A stretch of DNA of 64,000 nucleotides from Roseateles asaccharophilus. GTDB lineage: Bacteria > Pseudomonadota > Gammaproteobacteria > Burkholderiales > Burkholderiaceae_C. The position numbers and the translations under genes were made by a program. The stretch's first letter is position 1; every line of letters starts with the position of its first letter. This document shows, piece after piece, positions 25,872 through 34,285 of this stretch. The stretch spans positions 202,000 to 265,999 of the forward strand of contig NZ_SNXE01000005.1 of assembly GCF_004362405.1 (NCBI RefSeq), read 5' to 3'. Below the pieces are notes generated by a model that worked only from the letters and a program-made list of their open reading frames with translations, ran no database searches and was not told the origin of the DNA.

Positions 25872-26462
25872 CTCCACGCCCCGTCAGGCCAAACGCGGGA
25901 CTTACTAGGCACGCCCTTCGCATTGGGTGCTTCGGAGGACGATGAGCGCTAGGTCTCGGTGCGTGCCGAGTTACGTTGCGTGACGCTTGGCATTGGCAAA
26001 CGCCTGATGGTGTGTCGGCTTCCACACGAGGGACGCTGAAGCGATGCCCGCTTCCACCCACGGCTAGCACAACGCCATCGCCAATGATGGTCGATTCGCG
26101 CTTGACAAAACATCTCGCCACGCAGTCACAGGACCTGAAGCACCAACTGGACCTGCTGGCGGCAGGCTCAGTTTGGGGTGTAGCGGGCTGGCCGGTTGGT
26201 CATTCTTCGTGTCCCCTGGAGTTTGCCATCCGACTTGGCCCAGGGCACCGCCTTGCCCGTGTCGGTAACGCCGTCATGCGGTAACGGCGCCTGAGCGCTT
26301 GCAAGGCAGCGTGTTTCGGTGTGACCCAGTTCCGAGCCGGAGGGGCCGGCCGTGCTTGAACCCGGCGGCTCCGGCTAGTGCACGGTGGCCCGCCGTGTGT
26401 CTCGGCGCAGATAAAACTGTGTGCCTATACAGCTACGTCCATCAACTTCATGGAGTAGCCAT
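25872..26462. other. Mobilization-region spacer, no confident gene
   Basis: About 590 bp with short open frames that have no domain support. Its right-hand part contains inverted repeats immediately upstream of the mobilization genes (see 26335-26402). The left-hand part, 25872-26330, shows nothing I can name. Confidence 0.5.
26335..26402. other. Candidate oriT of the MobF mobilization module
   Basis: Two inverted repeats lie here: AGCCGGAG/CTCCGGCT (26335-26342 and 26369-26376), and a compact hairpin CACGGT-GGCCC-GCCGTG (26381-26397, one G-T wobble) followed at once by TGTCT (26398-26402). R388-type MobF nick regions have a hairpin and then TGTCT before the nick, and lie upstream of trwA, the same relative position as here. 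The nick site itself is inference. Confidence 0.4.
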
Positions 26463-26666
26463 ATGACGCACCCCAAACTGCCCAGGCAGAGCCCTGGAAC
26501 GATACACACCCCTGCAATCGTTGATTGCGGGGCCCCGAGCGCGCAAACCCGCGCCAGCATTGAGATTTTCTGGTCCACAGCGCGCCGCGAAGCGGTCCAC
26601 ATTTGTGGCACGCCGGCCCTGGCGCCCAGTATCTGCGCCGTTTTGCGTGCCGGAGGTCAACCGTGA
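26463..26666 (+). CDS. Small hypothetical protein leading the mobilization operon
   Basis: 67 aa. ATG at 26463 has GGAG seven bases upstream, and the stop overlaps the GTG of the next gene by four bases, both supporting a translated gene. No domain is recognised; it contains two cysteines but no zinc-finger pattern, and no membrane segment. Could be a leader peptide or a relaxosome accessory protein. Confidence 0.5.
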   Translation: MTHPKLPRQSPGTIHTPAIVDCGAPSAQTRASIEIFWSTARREAVHICGTPALAPSICAVLRAGGQP

Positions 26667-27022
26667 GCGAGCGCAGTAGGTTCATCAAGCTGCGCGTGAG
26701 CGACGCCGAATACAAGGCACTGCGCCAGAGGGCTGACGCCCAGGGCGTGACCATGTCAGAGCACGTGCGAGTCGCCGTTACAGCGGTGCACAAGGACGTG
26801 GATGTGGCCGCTGAACTGGCCGGCCTGCGGCAGCAGCTCCGACAGACTGCCCCTGCGGCAGCCAGCGCCAACAGTGGCCCGAGCGACATCGAGCAGCGCG
26901 AAATCCTGCTTCTGTTGCGCGAGCTTGCGGCGGCACGGGACGCACAAATCCTCGCCCGCGTGCGGGCACAGCTCGGGGGCCGCGCTGGCGTACAGACCCA
27001 ACAGCGGGGAGCGGCAGCGTGA
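26663..27022 (+). CDS. TrwA/MobC-like ribbon-helix-helix relaxosome accessory protein
   Basis: 119 aa from a GTG at 26663 with GGAGG eight bases upstream. The N-terminal 45 residues (SRFIKLRVSDAEYKALRQRADAQGVTMSEHVRVAV) match an RHH DNA-binding fold as in TrwA, MobC and TraJ-like proteins that bind oriT. The C-terminal half is helical. Gene order RHH protein, coupling protein, MobF relaxase mirrors trwA-trwB-trwC of R388. Its stop overlaps the next GTG. Confidence 0.75.
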   Translation: MSERSRFIKLRVSDAEYKALRQRADAQGVTMSEHVRVAVTAVHKDVDVAAELAGLRQQLRQTAPAAASANSGPSDIEQREILLLLRELAAARDAQILARVRAQLGGRAGVQTQQRGAAA

Positions 27023-27354
27023 GGACGAACGACCCATTCCTGCGGCACATCCTGGCCGCCATTGACCGCGCGTTGGTCTGGAGCATCCTCGCCGTAGTGC
27101 TCACGGCGTTGGTCTGGACCGCAGCGTGGGAGCGCGGGCTCGGCCAGCCTGTCATCGACGGCTGGCGCGTGCTGGGCCTGGCCCTGTTGGGCAAGCCCAT
27201 CGACCGCCTGGCCCTGACGCTTCTGGCGATGTCCGCCGCGCTGGGCATCGCCGGCGCCAGCCTCTTCGGCGGATGGTTGTTCCGGCGCTGGAAGCGCCGT
27301 GCCGACGTTGACACCACGCGCCTGCGCGGCGCCCGGTGGGAGAGTGACCAATGA
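27019..27354 (+). CDS. Small membrane protein, probable detached membrane domain of the coupling protein
   Basis: 111 aa from GTG at 27019. Two hydrophobic helices (about residues 17-38 ALVWSILAVVLTALVWTAAW and 64-88 LALTLLAMSAALGIAGASLF) are followed by a basic stretch RRWKRR and DTTRLRGARW, which resembles the segment that follows the membrane domain in TraD/TrwB proteins. The next gene, overlapping by four bases, encodes a coupling ATPase without membrane helices. The pair therefore looks like a TrwB split in two. Confidence 0.65.
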   Translation: MRTNDPFLRHILAAIDRALVWSILAVVLTALVWTAAWERGLGQPVIDGWRVLGLALLGKPIDRLALTLLAMSAALGIAGASLFGGWLFRRWKRRADVDTTRLRGARWESDQ

Positions 27355-28625
27355 TGCGCGAGGTCATGGAACGCTTCCGCTCGGCACGAGCGCAAGCGGC
27401 AACCCCTGAGCCCATGCCCGCAGGGCATCGGCTCCTGACGCTGGGCGGGCACCCGTGGCCCGCCGCACTGGAAACCCTGCACCTGCTGGCGGCTGGCACC
27501 ACCGGTGCCGGCAAGTCAACGCTCATCGAAGAACTCTTGGAGGGCATCCGAGACCGGGGTCAGCGTGTCATCGTTTGCGACCCCAATGGTGGCTACATGC
27601 GGCAGTTCGCGAGAGATGGCGACCGACTCCTGAACCCGTTCGACACCCGTGGCGAGGGCTGGAGTGTGTTTAACGAGATGCGCGCTGACTATGACGCCGA
27701 CCGTCTAGCCGGCAGCATCGTGCCTGCAGGACACGGCGAGTCGGCCCCGTGGCACCACTACGCGCAGGTACTGTTGTCAGAGGTGCTGCGGGCGTTGGTG
27801 CGCAGCGGAGAGGCATCGACCGAACGTTTGTTGCACTGGTGCACCAGCGCTCCCGCTCGCGAACTCGGTGCTCTGCTGGTCGGCACGTCGGCCGCCGGGC
27901 TTTTCGATGAGGGCGCCGACAAAGCACTGGCAAGCACCAGGTTCGTGCTGACCGCGCACTTGTCCGCGCATAGGTTCATCAAGCCCGGCGCGTTCAGCTT
28001 GAGGGATTGGCTGGAGAACGAACAGGGCAGCTTGTTCATGACTTGGCGCGCGGATATGCAGACCGCGCTGGCGCCGCTGCTTGCGAGTTGGGCCGACATC
28101 GCCACCAGCGGCGTGCTGACCCTTTCGCCCGACCCCGCGCGGCGCATCTGGTTGGTGCTGGACGAGCTGGCCGCTTTGGGCAAGCTCAACGGCCTAGAGG
28201 CCGGTCTGACGCTGGGCCGCAAACACGGCCTTGCAGTGGTGGCGGGCTTGCAGAGCACGGCCCAACTGGACCGGCTCTACGGGCGCGAGTCTGCGACGGT
28301 GCTGCGGGCGTGCTTCCGGAACTTGGTGGTGCTAGCCATTGCGAAATCCGACCCCGCGACCGCTGACGAGTTGTCCCGTGCGCTCGGCGAACGCGACGTG
28401 CTGCGCTATGAGGTCAGCCGCAGCAACGGCGCGAGCGGGCTCGGCGAGTCGCGGAGCCTGCGCCACGCGCAGGAACGGCTGGTGTTGCCGAGCGAGATTG
28501 CCAGCCTGCCCAACCTCGCGGGCTACCTCGCAATGGCCGGCGACGAGCCGGTGCGGAGGCTGCGGCTAACGCCTTGCAGCCGCGAGGAGGTCATGGATGC
28601 CTTTGTGGCGGAGGCAGCGTGCTGA
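27351..28625 (+). CDS. TrwB/TraD-like type IV coupling ATPase, soluble part
   Basis: 424 aa. Walker A GTTGAGKST is at residues 49-57 and Walker B VLDELAALGKLNGLEAGLTLGRKHGL near 270-290, followed by VVAGLQSTAQLDRLYG and the sensor region NLVVLAIAKSDPATADELSRALG, all typical of VirD4/TrwB coupling proteins. TrwB has about 507 residues including two N-terminal helices, which are absent here and appear to be supplied by the preceding gene. It would recruit the relaxase-DNA complex to a helper secretion channel. Stop overlaps the relaxase start. Confidence 0.85.
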   Translation: MMREVMERFRSARAQAATPEPMPAGHRLLTLGGHPWPAALETLHLLAAGTTGAGKSTLIEELLEGIRDRGQRVIVCDPNGGYMRQFARDGDRLLNPFDTRGEGWSVFNEMRADYDADRLAGSIVPAGHGESAPWHHYAQVLLSEVLRALVRSGEASTERLLHWCTSAPARELGALLVGTSAAGLFDEGADKALASTRFVLTAHLSAHRFIKPGAFSLRDWLENEQGSLFMTWRADMQTALAPLLASWADIATSGVLTLSPDPARRIWLVLDELAALGKLNGLEAGLTLGRKHGLAVVAGLQSTAQLDRLYGRESATVLRACFRNLVVLAIAKSDPATADELSRALGERDVLRYEVSRSNGASGLGESRSLRHAQERLVLPSEIASLPNLAGYLAMAGDEPVRRLRLTPCSREEVMDAFVAEAAC

Positions 28626-31246
28626 CGCTGGCAAAAGTGGTTTCCGCCGAGTCAGCGGCCAGCTACTACGAAGCGGCAGACGACTACTACGGCGAAGAAG
28701 GGCGGGCGCCGTCGGACTGGTGGGGGGCTGGCGCTGCGGCGTTGGGCCTGCAAGGCTGTGTGGACGCCGGCCAGTTCCGTGCGCTGCTGGATGGACAGCT
28801 GCCCAACGGTGAGACTATGCAACGGGGGGGCGAGGGGCCCAGGACGGCAGGGCTCGACCTTACCTTCAGCGCGCCGAAGTCGGTCAGCATGCAGTCGCTC
28901 ATCGGCGGCGACCGTCGATTGCTTGATGCACATCAGGCCGCAGTGACTGCGGCGCTGTGCTTTGCCGAAGCCAACCTGGCAGGCTATCGAACCACGACGG
29001 AGGGAGAGACGCAGGCCGAGCTGAGCGGCAACCTTGTCGCCGCGCGCTTTGACCACGACTTGAGCCGCGAGGCCGACCCGCAGGTTCACACGCATTGCGT
29101 GGTGCTCAACGTGACCCAACGGGCTGACGGCCAGATGCGCGCGTTGGATGCGCGCCCGTTCTACGAGAGCCAGAAGCTGTTGGGCGCCTACTACCGCGCC
29201 GAGCTTGCCCGCGCCGTGCAGGAACTCGGCTACCGCATCCGCCGCACGCACGAAGATGGTCGCTTTGAGCTGTCCCACATCGACCAGCGCCAGGTCGAGG
29301 CGTTCAGCACGCGCAGCCGGGACATTGGTGCAGCGCTGGCCGAACGCGGGCGAGACCGCGCCAGCGCTTCGGCCGCCGAGCGCGAAATCGCCGCGCTGGG
29401 CACCCGGCGTGCGAAGGACCGGACGGTGGACCGTGTTGCCCTGCGTGAAGGCTGGCAGGCGAAGGCTGCGGCGCTGGGTGTCAACTGGACGCCCGAGCTG
29501 TCCGTACCCTTGCCGATGGACCCGGCCATCGCGGCACAAGACGCTGTGGACTACGCCGTGGCGCACCTAGTGGAGCGCAGCGCTATCGTTGGGCGCCTGG
29601 CACTTGTGCAAGTCGCATTGGCACACGGCACAGGTCAGGTTGGCTTCGAGGAAGTGCAACGTGACATCGGTCGCCGCATAGCAGCCGGCGAACTGGTGGC
29701 ATCGGAAGACGGGAGGCGGCTCACCACGCCCGCAGCGCAGGCGATGGAACGCGAGCTGCTGAGAATTGAGGTCTGCGGGCGTGATGCCCTGCCGGCGGCC
29801 ATCTCCCCACCTGCTCAGGGCGAACTGTTCAGTGCGACGAACGCAGCCGCGCCGTCGGGGGCAGCGCTGGATGCCTCACTCACGGAAGGTCAGCGAAAGG
29901 CTGCCGAATTGGTGCTGTCCACCCATAACCGCATCGTTGGCATCCAGGGCTTGGCCGGCACCGGCAAGACCTTCATGTTGCGGGCGGTCTGCGAACGCCT
30001 CGGCTCCGACTACCACGCGCTGGGGCTGGCGCCCTCAGCCGCTGCGGCGCGCGAGCTGGCAAGTGCTGGATTCGAGACGATGACCGTCGCGGGCTATTTG
30101 GCCAGCGGGCGCGCACTGGACGACAAGACGTTGGTGGTGCTCGATGAGGCGAGCATGGTCAGCCTGCGCGATATGCACGCCGTGCTGTCTGCCATCGAGC
30201 AGGCCGGCGCCCGCGCCGTGCTGGTGGGCGACACGGGGCAGCTCAAAGCAGTTGAGGCTGGCGCACCTTTCAGGCAGTTGCAGGAACACGGGATGGCGAC
30301 TGTGCGGATGGCGGACATCCTTCGGCAGCAGAACCCGACCCTGCGCGCCGCCGTGGCAGCAGCGGCGGATGGCCAGGTTGCGGATTCGCTGAAGAAGCTG
30401 GCGGCGACGGTGGCCGAGGTGCCTCACGCCACCGAGCGTTACCAGCGCATCGCACGCGACTACGCCAGCCGGCTCCCAGAAGACCGGGCGCAGACGCTGG
30501 CCGTGGCCGGCACGAACCGCGCTCGCCGAGCTATCAATGAACTCGTGCGCCAGCGCCTGGGGCTGGCCGGTGACGGCGTTACCGCGACTGTCCTGGAGGG
30601 CCGCGACCTGACGCGCGCTCAAGTGCAAAGCTCGCTGAGCTACACGGCCGGCGATGTCGTCGAGGCGTTACGCCACTACGACAGCCTGGGGCTGCGACGG
30701 GGCGATACCGCCGAAGTAGTCCAAGCCGAACCGGGCTGTATCACGCTGCGCAGAAAGGACGGCGAGCTGGTGCAGTGGCGTCCGACTGCGATGCCCCATG
30801 TCGCGGTTCATCGACTCGAAGACAGAGAGCTCACTGTGGGCGACCGCGTGCGCTTCACTGCTAATGACTACACACGGGGCGTGGTGAACGGGGAGACCGG
30901 CACGGTTGAGGCCGTGGACAAGGCGGCAGGCCGGCTTGAACTGCGCGTCGATGCAGGGCAGGTGCTGACGCTGGACTTGAAGCAGCCACTGCGGCTGGAC
31001 CATGCGTACTGCACTACTGTGCATGCGGCGCAGGGGCAGACATGCGACCGCGTGCTTGTGGACGCGGACGTGTCCAGCGCGACGGCAAATCAGTCGCTGT
31101 ACTACGTCGCCATCAGTCGGGCGCGTAACGCGGTAACTCTCTATACGGACGACCGGGAACTACTGCCGCGAGCGATGTCGCGCTTGGACATCAAACACGC
31201 GGCGTTAGACCTGTCTCGCAACTCGCGACCTGGCATGAGCTTGTGA
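28619..31246 (+). CDS. MobF-family (TrwC-like) relaxase-helicase
   Basis: 875 aa from a GTG at 28619 with GGAGG five bases upstream. Tyrosine pairs Tyr16-Tyr17 and Tyr23-Tyr24 are the candidate nicking residues; the metal-binding HUH set is His146, His157 and His159 (DPQVHTHCVVLN). The C-terminal helicase has Walker A GLAGTGKT at about 444-451, Walker B VVLDEASMVS and the C-terminal AQGQTCDRVLVD and YVAISRAR motifs. TrwC is about 966 aa, so this one is slightly short but has all key motifs. Last gene of the mobilization operon. Confidence 0.93.
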   Translation: MLTLAKVVSAESAASYYEAADDYYGEEGRAPSDWWGAGAAALGLQGCVDAGQFRALLDGQLPNGETMQRGGEGPRTAGLDLTFSAPKSVSMQSLIGGDRRLLDAHQAAVTAALCFAEANLAGYRTTTEGETQAELSGNLVAARFDHDLSREADPQVHTHCVVLNVTQRADGQMRALDARPFYESQKLLGAYYRAELARAVQELGYRIRRTHEDGRFELSHIDQRQVEAFSTRSRDIGAALAERGRDRASASAAEREIAALGTRRAKDRTVDRVALREGWQAKAAALGVNWTPELSVPLPMDPAIAAQDAVDYAVAHLVERSAIVGRLALVQVALAHGTGQVGFEEVQRDIGRRIAAGELVASEDGRRLTTPAAQAMERELLRIEVCGRDALPAAISPPAQGELFSATNAAAPSGAALDASLTEGQRKAAELVLSTHNRIVGIQGLAGTGKTFMLRAVCERLGSDYHALGLAPSAAAARELASAGFETMTVAGYLASGRALDDKTLVVLDEASMVSLRDMHAVLSAIEQAGARAVLVGDTGQLKAVEAGAPFRQLQEHGMATVRMADILRQQNPTLRAAVAAAADGQVADSLKKLAATVAEVPHATERYQRIARDYASRLPEDRAQTLAVAGTNRARRAINELVRQRLGLAGDGVTATVLEGRDLTRAQVQSSLSYTAGDVVEALRHYDSLGLRRGDTAEVVQAEPGCITLRRKDGELVQWRPTAMPHVAVHRLEDRELTVGDRVRFTANDYTRGVVNGETGTVEAVDKAAGRLELRVDAGQVLTLDLKQPLRLDHAYCTTVHAAQGQTCDRVLVDADVSSATANQSLYYVAISRARNAVTLYTDDRELLPRAMSRLDIKHAALDLSRNSRPGMSL

Positions 31247-31295
31247 GCTGAATGTTCGGTGCGCGGCGCGTCTTTGACGCCGTGCGCATCGGGGA

Positions 31296-31319
31296 GCGAG
31301 GCGCCTGCGGGCGCCTCGC
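31296..31319. terminator. Strong hairpin after the relaxase gene
   Basis: GCGAGGCGCC-TGCG-GGCGCCTCGC, a perfect 10-bp stem 50 bp after the relaxase stop, without a following T-tract. It probably ends or stabilises the mobilization transcript. The rest of 31247-31520 shows no gene. Confidence 0.45.
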
Positions 31320-31520
31320 CTGCCTCTAAGGGGTCTCCCCTCGCGTCGCGCAACCGTTCGCCCGCTGTCGCGTGCCCTTCGGCCGGCCCTCCCCATCTTC
31401 CTGGCGTGCAGACGGGGTGTGCCCCTGTCCGGCCTGCGGCGGTTGCCCTTTGCTACCCCCGGTCTCGCCGACGGGCACGGGGTGCCATCCGCACCCCCAG
31501 CCCTAAAGGAGAACACAGGC

Positions 31521-32420
31521 ATGAACGCCAGCAAGCAACCCCGCGACCTCTACGCCGAGGTCACCCATCGCATCGTCAATGCCATCGAACGAGGCGTCCG
31601 CCCGTGGTGCCGTCCCTGGACCAGCGGCCAGGCTGCTGCCGGCATGATGCCCCGGCGCCACACGGGCGAGGCATACCGTGGTGTCAACGTGCTGCTTCTT
31701 TGGGCGGCGGCCCAGGAGCGGGGCTACACCGCGCACACGTGGATGACCTTCCGACAAGCCCAGGCAGAGGGCGGCCAGGTCCGTAAGGGCGAGAAGGGCA
31801 CTACTGTGGTGTTTGCGGGGCAGTTCCCGCCTGCCGTGGGCGCGAACGAGGAAAGCGATGAGGACGCGCCGACCCGCCAGGGGCGCGCCTACCTGCGCTG
31901 CTACACGGTTTTCAATGTCGAGCAGGTCGATGGTCTGCAGTCCTCGCCCGAGCCGCAGCAGGTTGAAGCGCCGAAGGTCGATGCGGCCGCGCAGGCATTC
32001 ATCGCCAGAACGGGAGCAACGGTGCATCATGGCGGCGACCGTGCGTTCTACGCGCCTGGTCCCGACTTGGTGCAGTTGCCGCACGCCCGCCAGTTCCGTG
32101 ACGTAGCGGCCTATCTCGGAACCGTCACGCACGAGCTAGTGCACTGGACAGGTCACCCCGGTCGTCTCGCCCGCCAGTTCGGGCAGCGCTTCGGTGACCG
32201 GGCGTATGCGGTGGAAGAGCTGGTCGCTGAGCTGGGCGCGGCCTTTGTGTGCGCCCGCCTGAACGTCAGTGCCGAGCCGAGAGACGACCACGCGGCCTAC
32301 TTGGCTGAGTGGCTGGCCGTGCTGAAGGCGGATAAGCGCGCGTTGTTCACTGCCGCAGCGCATGCACAGCGCGCCGCCGACTACCTCCACGAGCTGCAAG
32401 GGGAGGCCGCAATGGCATAA
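31521..32420 (+). CDS. ArdC-like antirestriction protein (ssDNA-binding, zincin-like metallopeptidase)
   Basis: 299 aa from the ATG at 31521, preceded by AAAGGAGAA. The N-terminal DUF1738/ArdC-N domain is clear (DLYAEVTHRIVNAIERG, WTSGQAAAGMMPRRHTGEAYRGVN, and VRKGEKGTTVVF). The C-terminal zincin-like domain carries HELVH at residues 204-208 with GHPGR after it and a downstream glutamate in AVEELVAELGAAF. ArdC proteins coat incoming single-stranded DNA and protect it from restriction after transfer. Carriage beside a restriction system fits an element that must invade restricting hosts. Confidence 0.9.
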   Translation: MNASKQPRDLYAEVTHRIVNAIERGVRPWCRPWTSGQAAAGMMPRRHTGEAYRGVNVLLLWAAAQERGYTAHTWMTFRQAQAEGGQVRKGEKGTTVVFAGQFPPAVGANEESDEDAPTRQGRAYLRCYTVFNVEQVDGLQSSPEPQQVEAPKVDAAAQAFIARTGATVHHGGDRAFYAPGPDLVQLPHARQFRDVAAYLGTVTHELVHWTGHPGRLARQFGQRFGDRAYAVEELVAELGAAFVCARLNVSAEPRDDHAAYLAEWLAVLKADKRALFTAAAHAQRAADYLHELQGEAAMA

Positions 32421-32454
32421 CGCCGAAGTGCGCCTTGTTGGCGCACTTCGGCGT
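32420..32454. terminator. Long hairpin between convergent ardC-like and integrase genes
   Basis: ACGCCGAAGTGCGCC-TTGTT-GGCGCACTTCGGCGT, a perfect 15-bp stem starting at the last base of the ArdC stop codon. It lies between convergent genes and would work in both directions, although T-tracts are short. Confidence 0.65.
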
Positions 32455-32492
32455 CATTGGCACGGGCGGCTATCGGCGCCCGTTCGGTCCGG

Positions 32493-34127
32493 TCAGGCCG
32501 CGCGCAGCTCTTCGGCGAACGGGTCCACGATGGCCGGGAATGCCAGAGCGTCGGGCGCGACGGGGCTGTCGTTGGCGGAGTCCACCTCAGCCGACTCCAT
32601 TGCGCCTGCTGTGACGATTTCGGTCATCGTCACACCTGCGCCCTTCTTCAGGCGACGCACGCCGCGATGTGCAACTTCCTTCGGGTTGTCGCCGAATGCC
32701 GCGTCAAGCCGCTTTGCCAGGCCGCGCGCACAGAGGTGTGCGTAGCGCAGGAGCATGCGTGTGTCACGGTGCCCGCTAAACGCCTGCAGGTCCACCAAGG
32801 AGAAGCCGACTGCGCCATTCGAATCGGCCGAACGCCCGCCAGCGTCGGCCACTCGGGAGATTGCCTCGTGGCGAAGGTCGTGAATGCGCAGCTCATGGTC
32901 GCCCACCAGCCCTCCTGCCTCGCACATGCGGGCCCATGCCTTGCGCAGGCCCTCGGGCTTTACCGGAAACACGCGGTCGCCGTCGCGCGGCAAGCCCTGA
33001 AGCAGCCGCACCAACGCCATGCGCAGCGGCAGCTTGCGGCTTCGGCCGTTCTTGGTTTCCGGAAGGAAGGCCGTCTGCTCGTCGAGGTCCACATTCGCCC
33101 AAGTCAGCGACAGCGTTTCGCCGCGTCGAGCGCCGGTCATGAGTTGGAAGTGAACGAACGTCTCGAACAGCGGCACGTGTACCATCGTCGCCTTGGCCTC
33201 GTCCATGTAGGCCTCACGCGCGTCATGAACGATTTTCTTGCGCCGGTAGGTGGTGCAAGCCTGGTCGGAGGCCTCGCGCTCCACGCTCATAAGCTCTTCC
33301 AGCCGCCGGGCGAGCGACAGCTTCTCGTCCTCGGCGCGCGCCGCAGCCAGCAGACGCTGTTCCTCGTCGCCCTTCAGCCGGCGGTCGCGCTCGTTGAAAT
33401 ACTTCGGGCGCTTCACGCCATCCATCGGCGACTTGGCCACCGGAATGCGCCAAGTGTCGATGGCAATGCGACACACGGCCGAGATGATGTCGAGTTCACG
33501 GTCTACCGTCGCTTCCTCGACGGCCTGGCATCGGTCGTCGATGTAGTCGTTGATGTCCTCCGGCATCAGCTCAGCGAAGCGCTTGCGCACCCAGTGGTTT
33601 GACGCCGACGGCGTGCGAACTGCCCTACCGGTGGCTTTGCGTGGCTTCCAGTCGCGCAGTTTTGGGTGTGGGTTCTTGTGAGCGGCAAAGACTTCGCTTA
33701 GGTCGATGCGGGGTAGCCCGCCGTCCTCCAGCATCGCGTTGATTTTGTAGCCCTGCACTTCAAAGCTCGCCTGTCGCGGTGCTTCTTCGCGCAGGAAGCG
33801 CGCAAGCAGGTCGCCGAACGTAACCTTCCAGCCCTTGGTGTAGTCGATGAAAAGGCCGCGACGCCGCTCGGCTTCGATGCGCTGTTCCAACTCGACTGCT
33901 TCTTCCTCACTGCCGACGGTGAGGTTCATGTCGGGATAGCCAACCGTGCGGAATCGCACGAGGTAGGCATCGTTCAGACGCCCCGCCTTGGGCTTTAGGT
34001 TCGAAGCCTTCAGCTCGGCGATGTACGCCTTGACGGCTTCTTGGGCGTCGAAGGGAAAGGTGCGGGTGAGGTCGTCGCGGTTCTTGACGCTGACGGTGAA
34101 CCGGGAGCGGTTCTCGATGCGGGCCAT
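32493..34127 (-). CDS. int: Tyrosine site-specific integrase of the element
   Basis: 544 aa from the ATG at 34127, chosen for GGAG five bases upstream. The catalytic set is complete: Arg334 (TGARRGETLS), Lys359 (ETKNGRSRKL), His416 and Arg419 (HDLRHEAIS), His453 (SGHRDT) and Tyr462 (LRYAHL). A longer than usual segment (residues about 427-446, AGGRSADSNGAVGF) separates the HxxR and GH boxes. Encoded next to attR/tRNA-Pro and reading away from it, the standard position for an integrase that uses a tRNA site. Confidence 0.95.
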   Translation of the reverse strand: MARIENRSRFTVSVKNRDDLTRTFPFDAQEAVKAYIAELKASNLKPKAGRLNDAYLVRFRTVGYPDMNLTVGSEEEAVELEQRIEAERRRGLFIDYTKGWKVTFGDLLARFLREEAPRQASFEVQGYKINAMLEDGGLPRIDLSEVFAAHKNPHPKLRDWKPRKATGRAVRTPSASNHWVRKRFAELMPEDINDYIDDRCQAVEEATVDRELDIISAVCRIAIDTWRIPVAKSPMDGVKRPKYFNERDRRLKGDEEQRLLAAARAEDEKLSLARRLEELMSVEREASDQACTTYRRKKIVHDAREAYMDEAKATMVHVPLFETFVHFQLMTGARRGETLSLTWANVDLDEQTAFLPETKNGRSRKLPLRMALVRLLQGLPRDGDRVFPVKPEGLRKAWARMCEAGGLVGDHELRIHDLRHEAISRVADAGGRSADSNGAVGFSLVDLQAFSGHRDTRMLLRYAHLCARGLAKRLDAAFGDNPKEVAHRGVRRLKKGAGVTMTEIVTAGAMESAEVDSANDSPVAPDALAFPAIVDPFAEELRAA

Positions 34128-34209
34128 GCTTGCTCCATGCAGTGAAGGAGCAAAGTCCAGCGAATGGGGTTTATCTGCGCTGCGCACCCGTGCCTTGAAG
34201 GCGCGCGGA

Positions 34210-34230
34210 TTGGCACAGATTTGGCACAGA
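34210..34230. repeat. Right copy of the 21-bp subterminal repeat
   Basis: Identical to 15734-15754 and in the same orientation; 55 bp inside the tRNA-derived repeat and in the integrase promoter region, where it could also allow autoregulation of the integrase. Confidence 0.7.
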
Positions 34231-34285
34231 CCTCTTGACCCGGAATCAAACGACTTCTGTAAGGCGTTGATTTAATTGGGAAATT

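Noticed and set aside
25976-26284. Plus-strand frame of 102 codons before the mobilization genes
   Set aside because: No start signal or recognisable domain; may hold decayed coding DNA but not enough to call.
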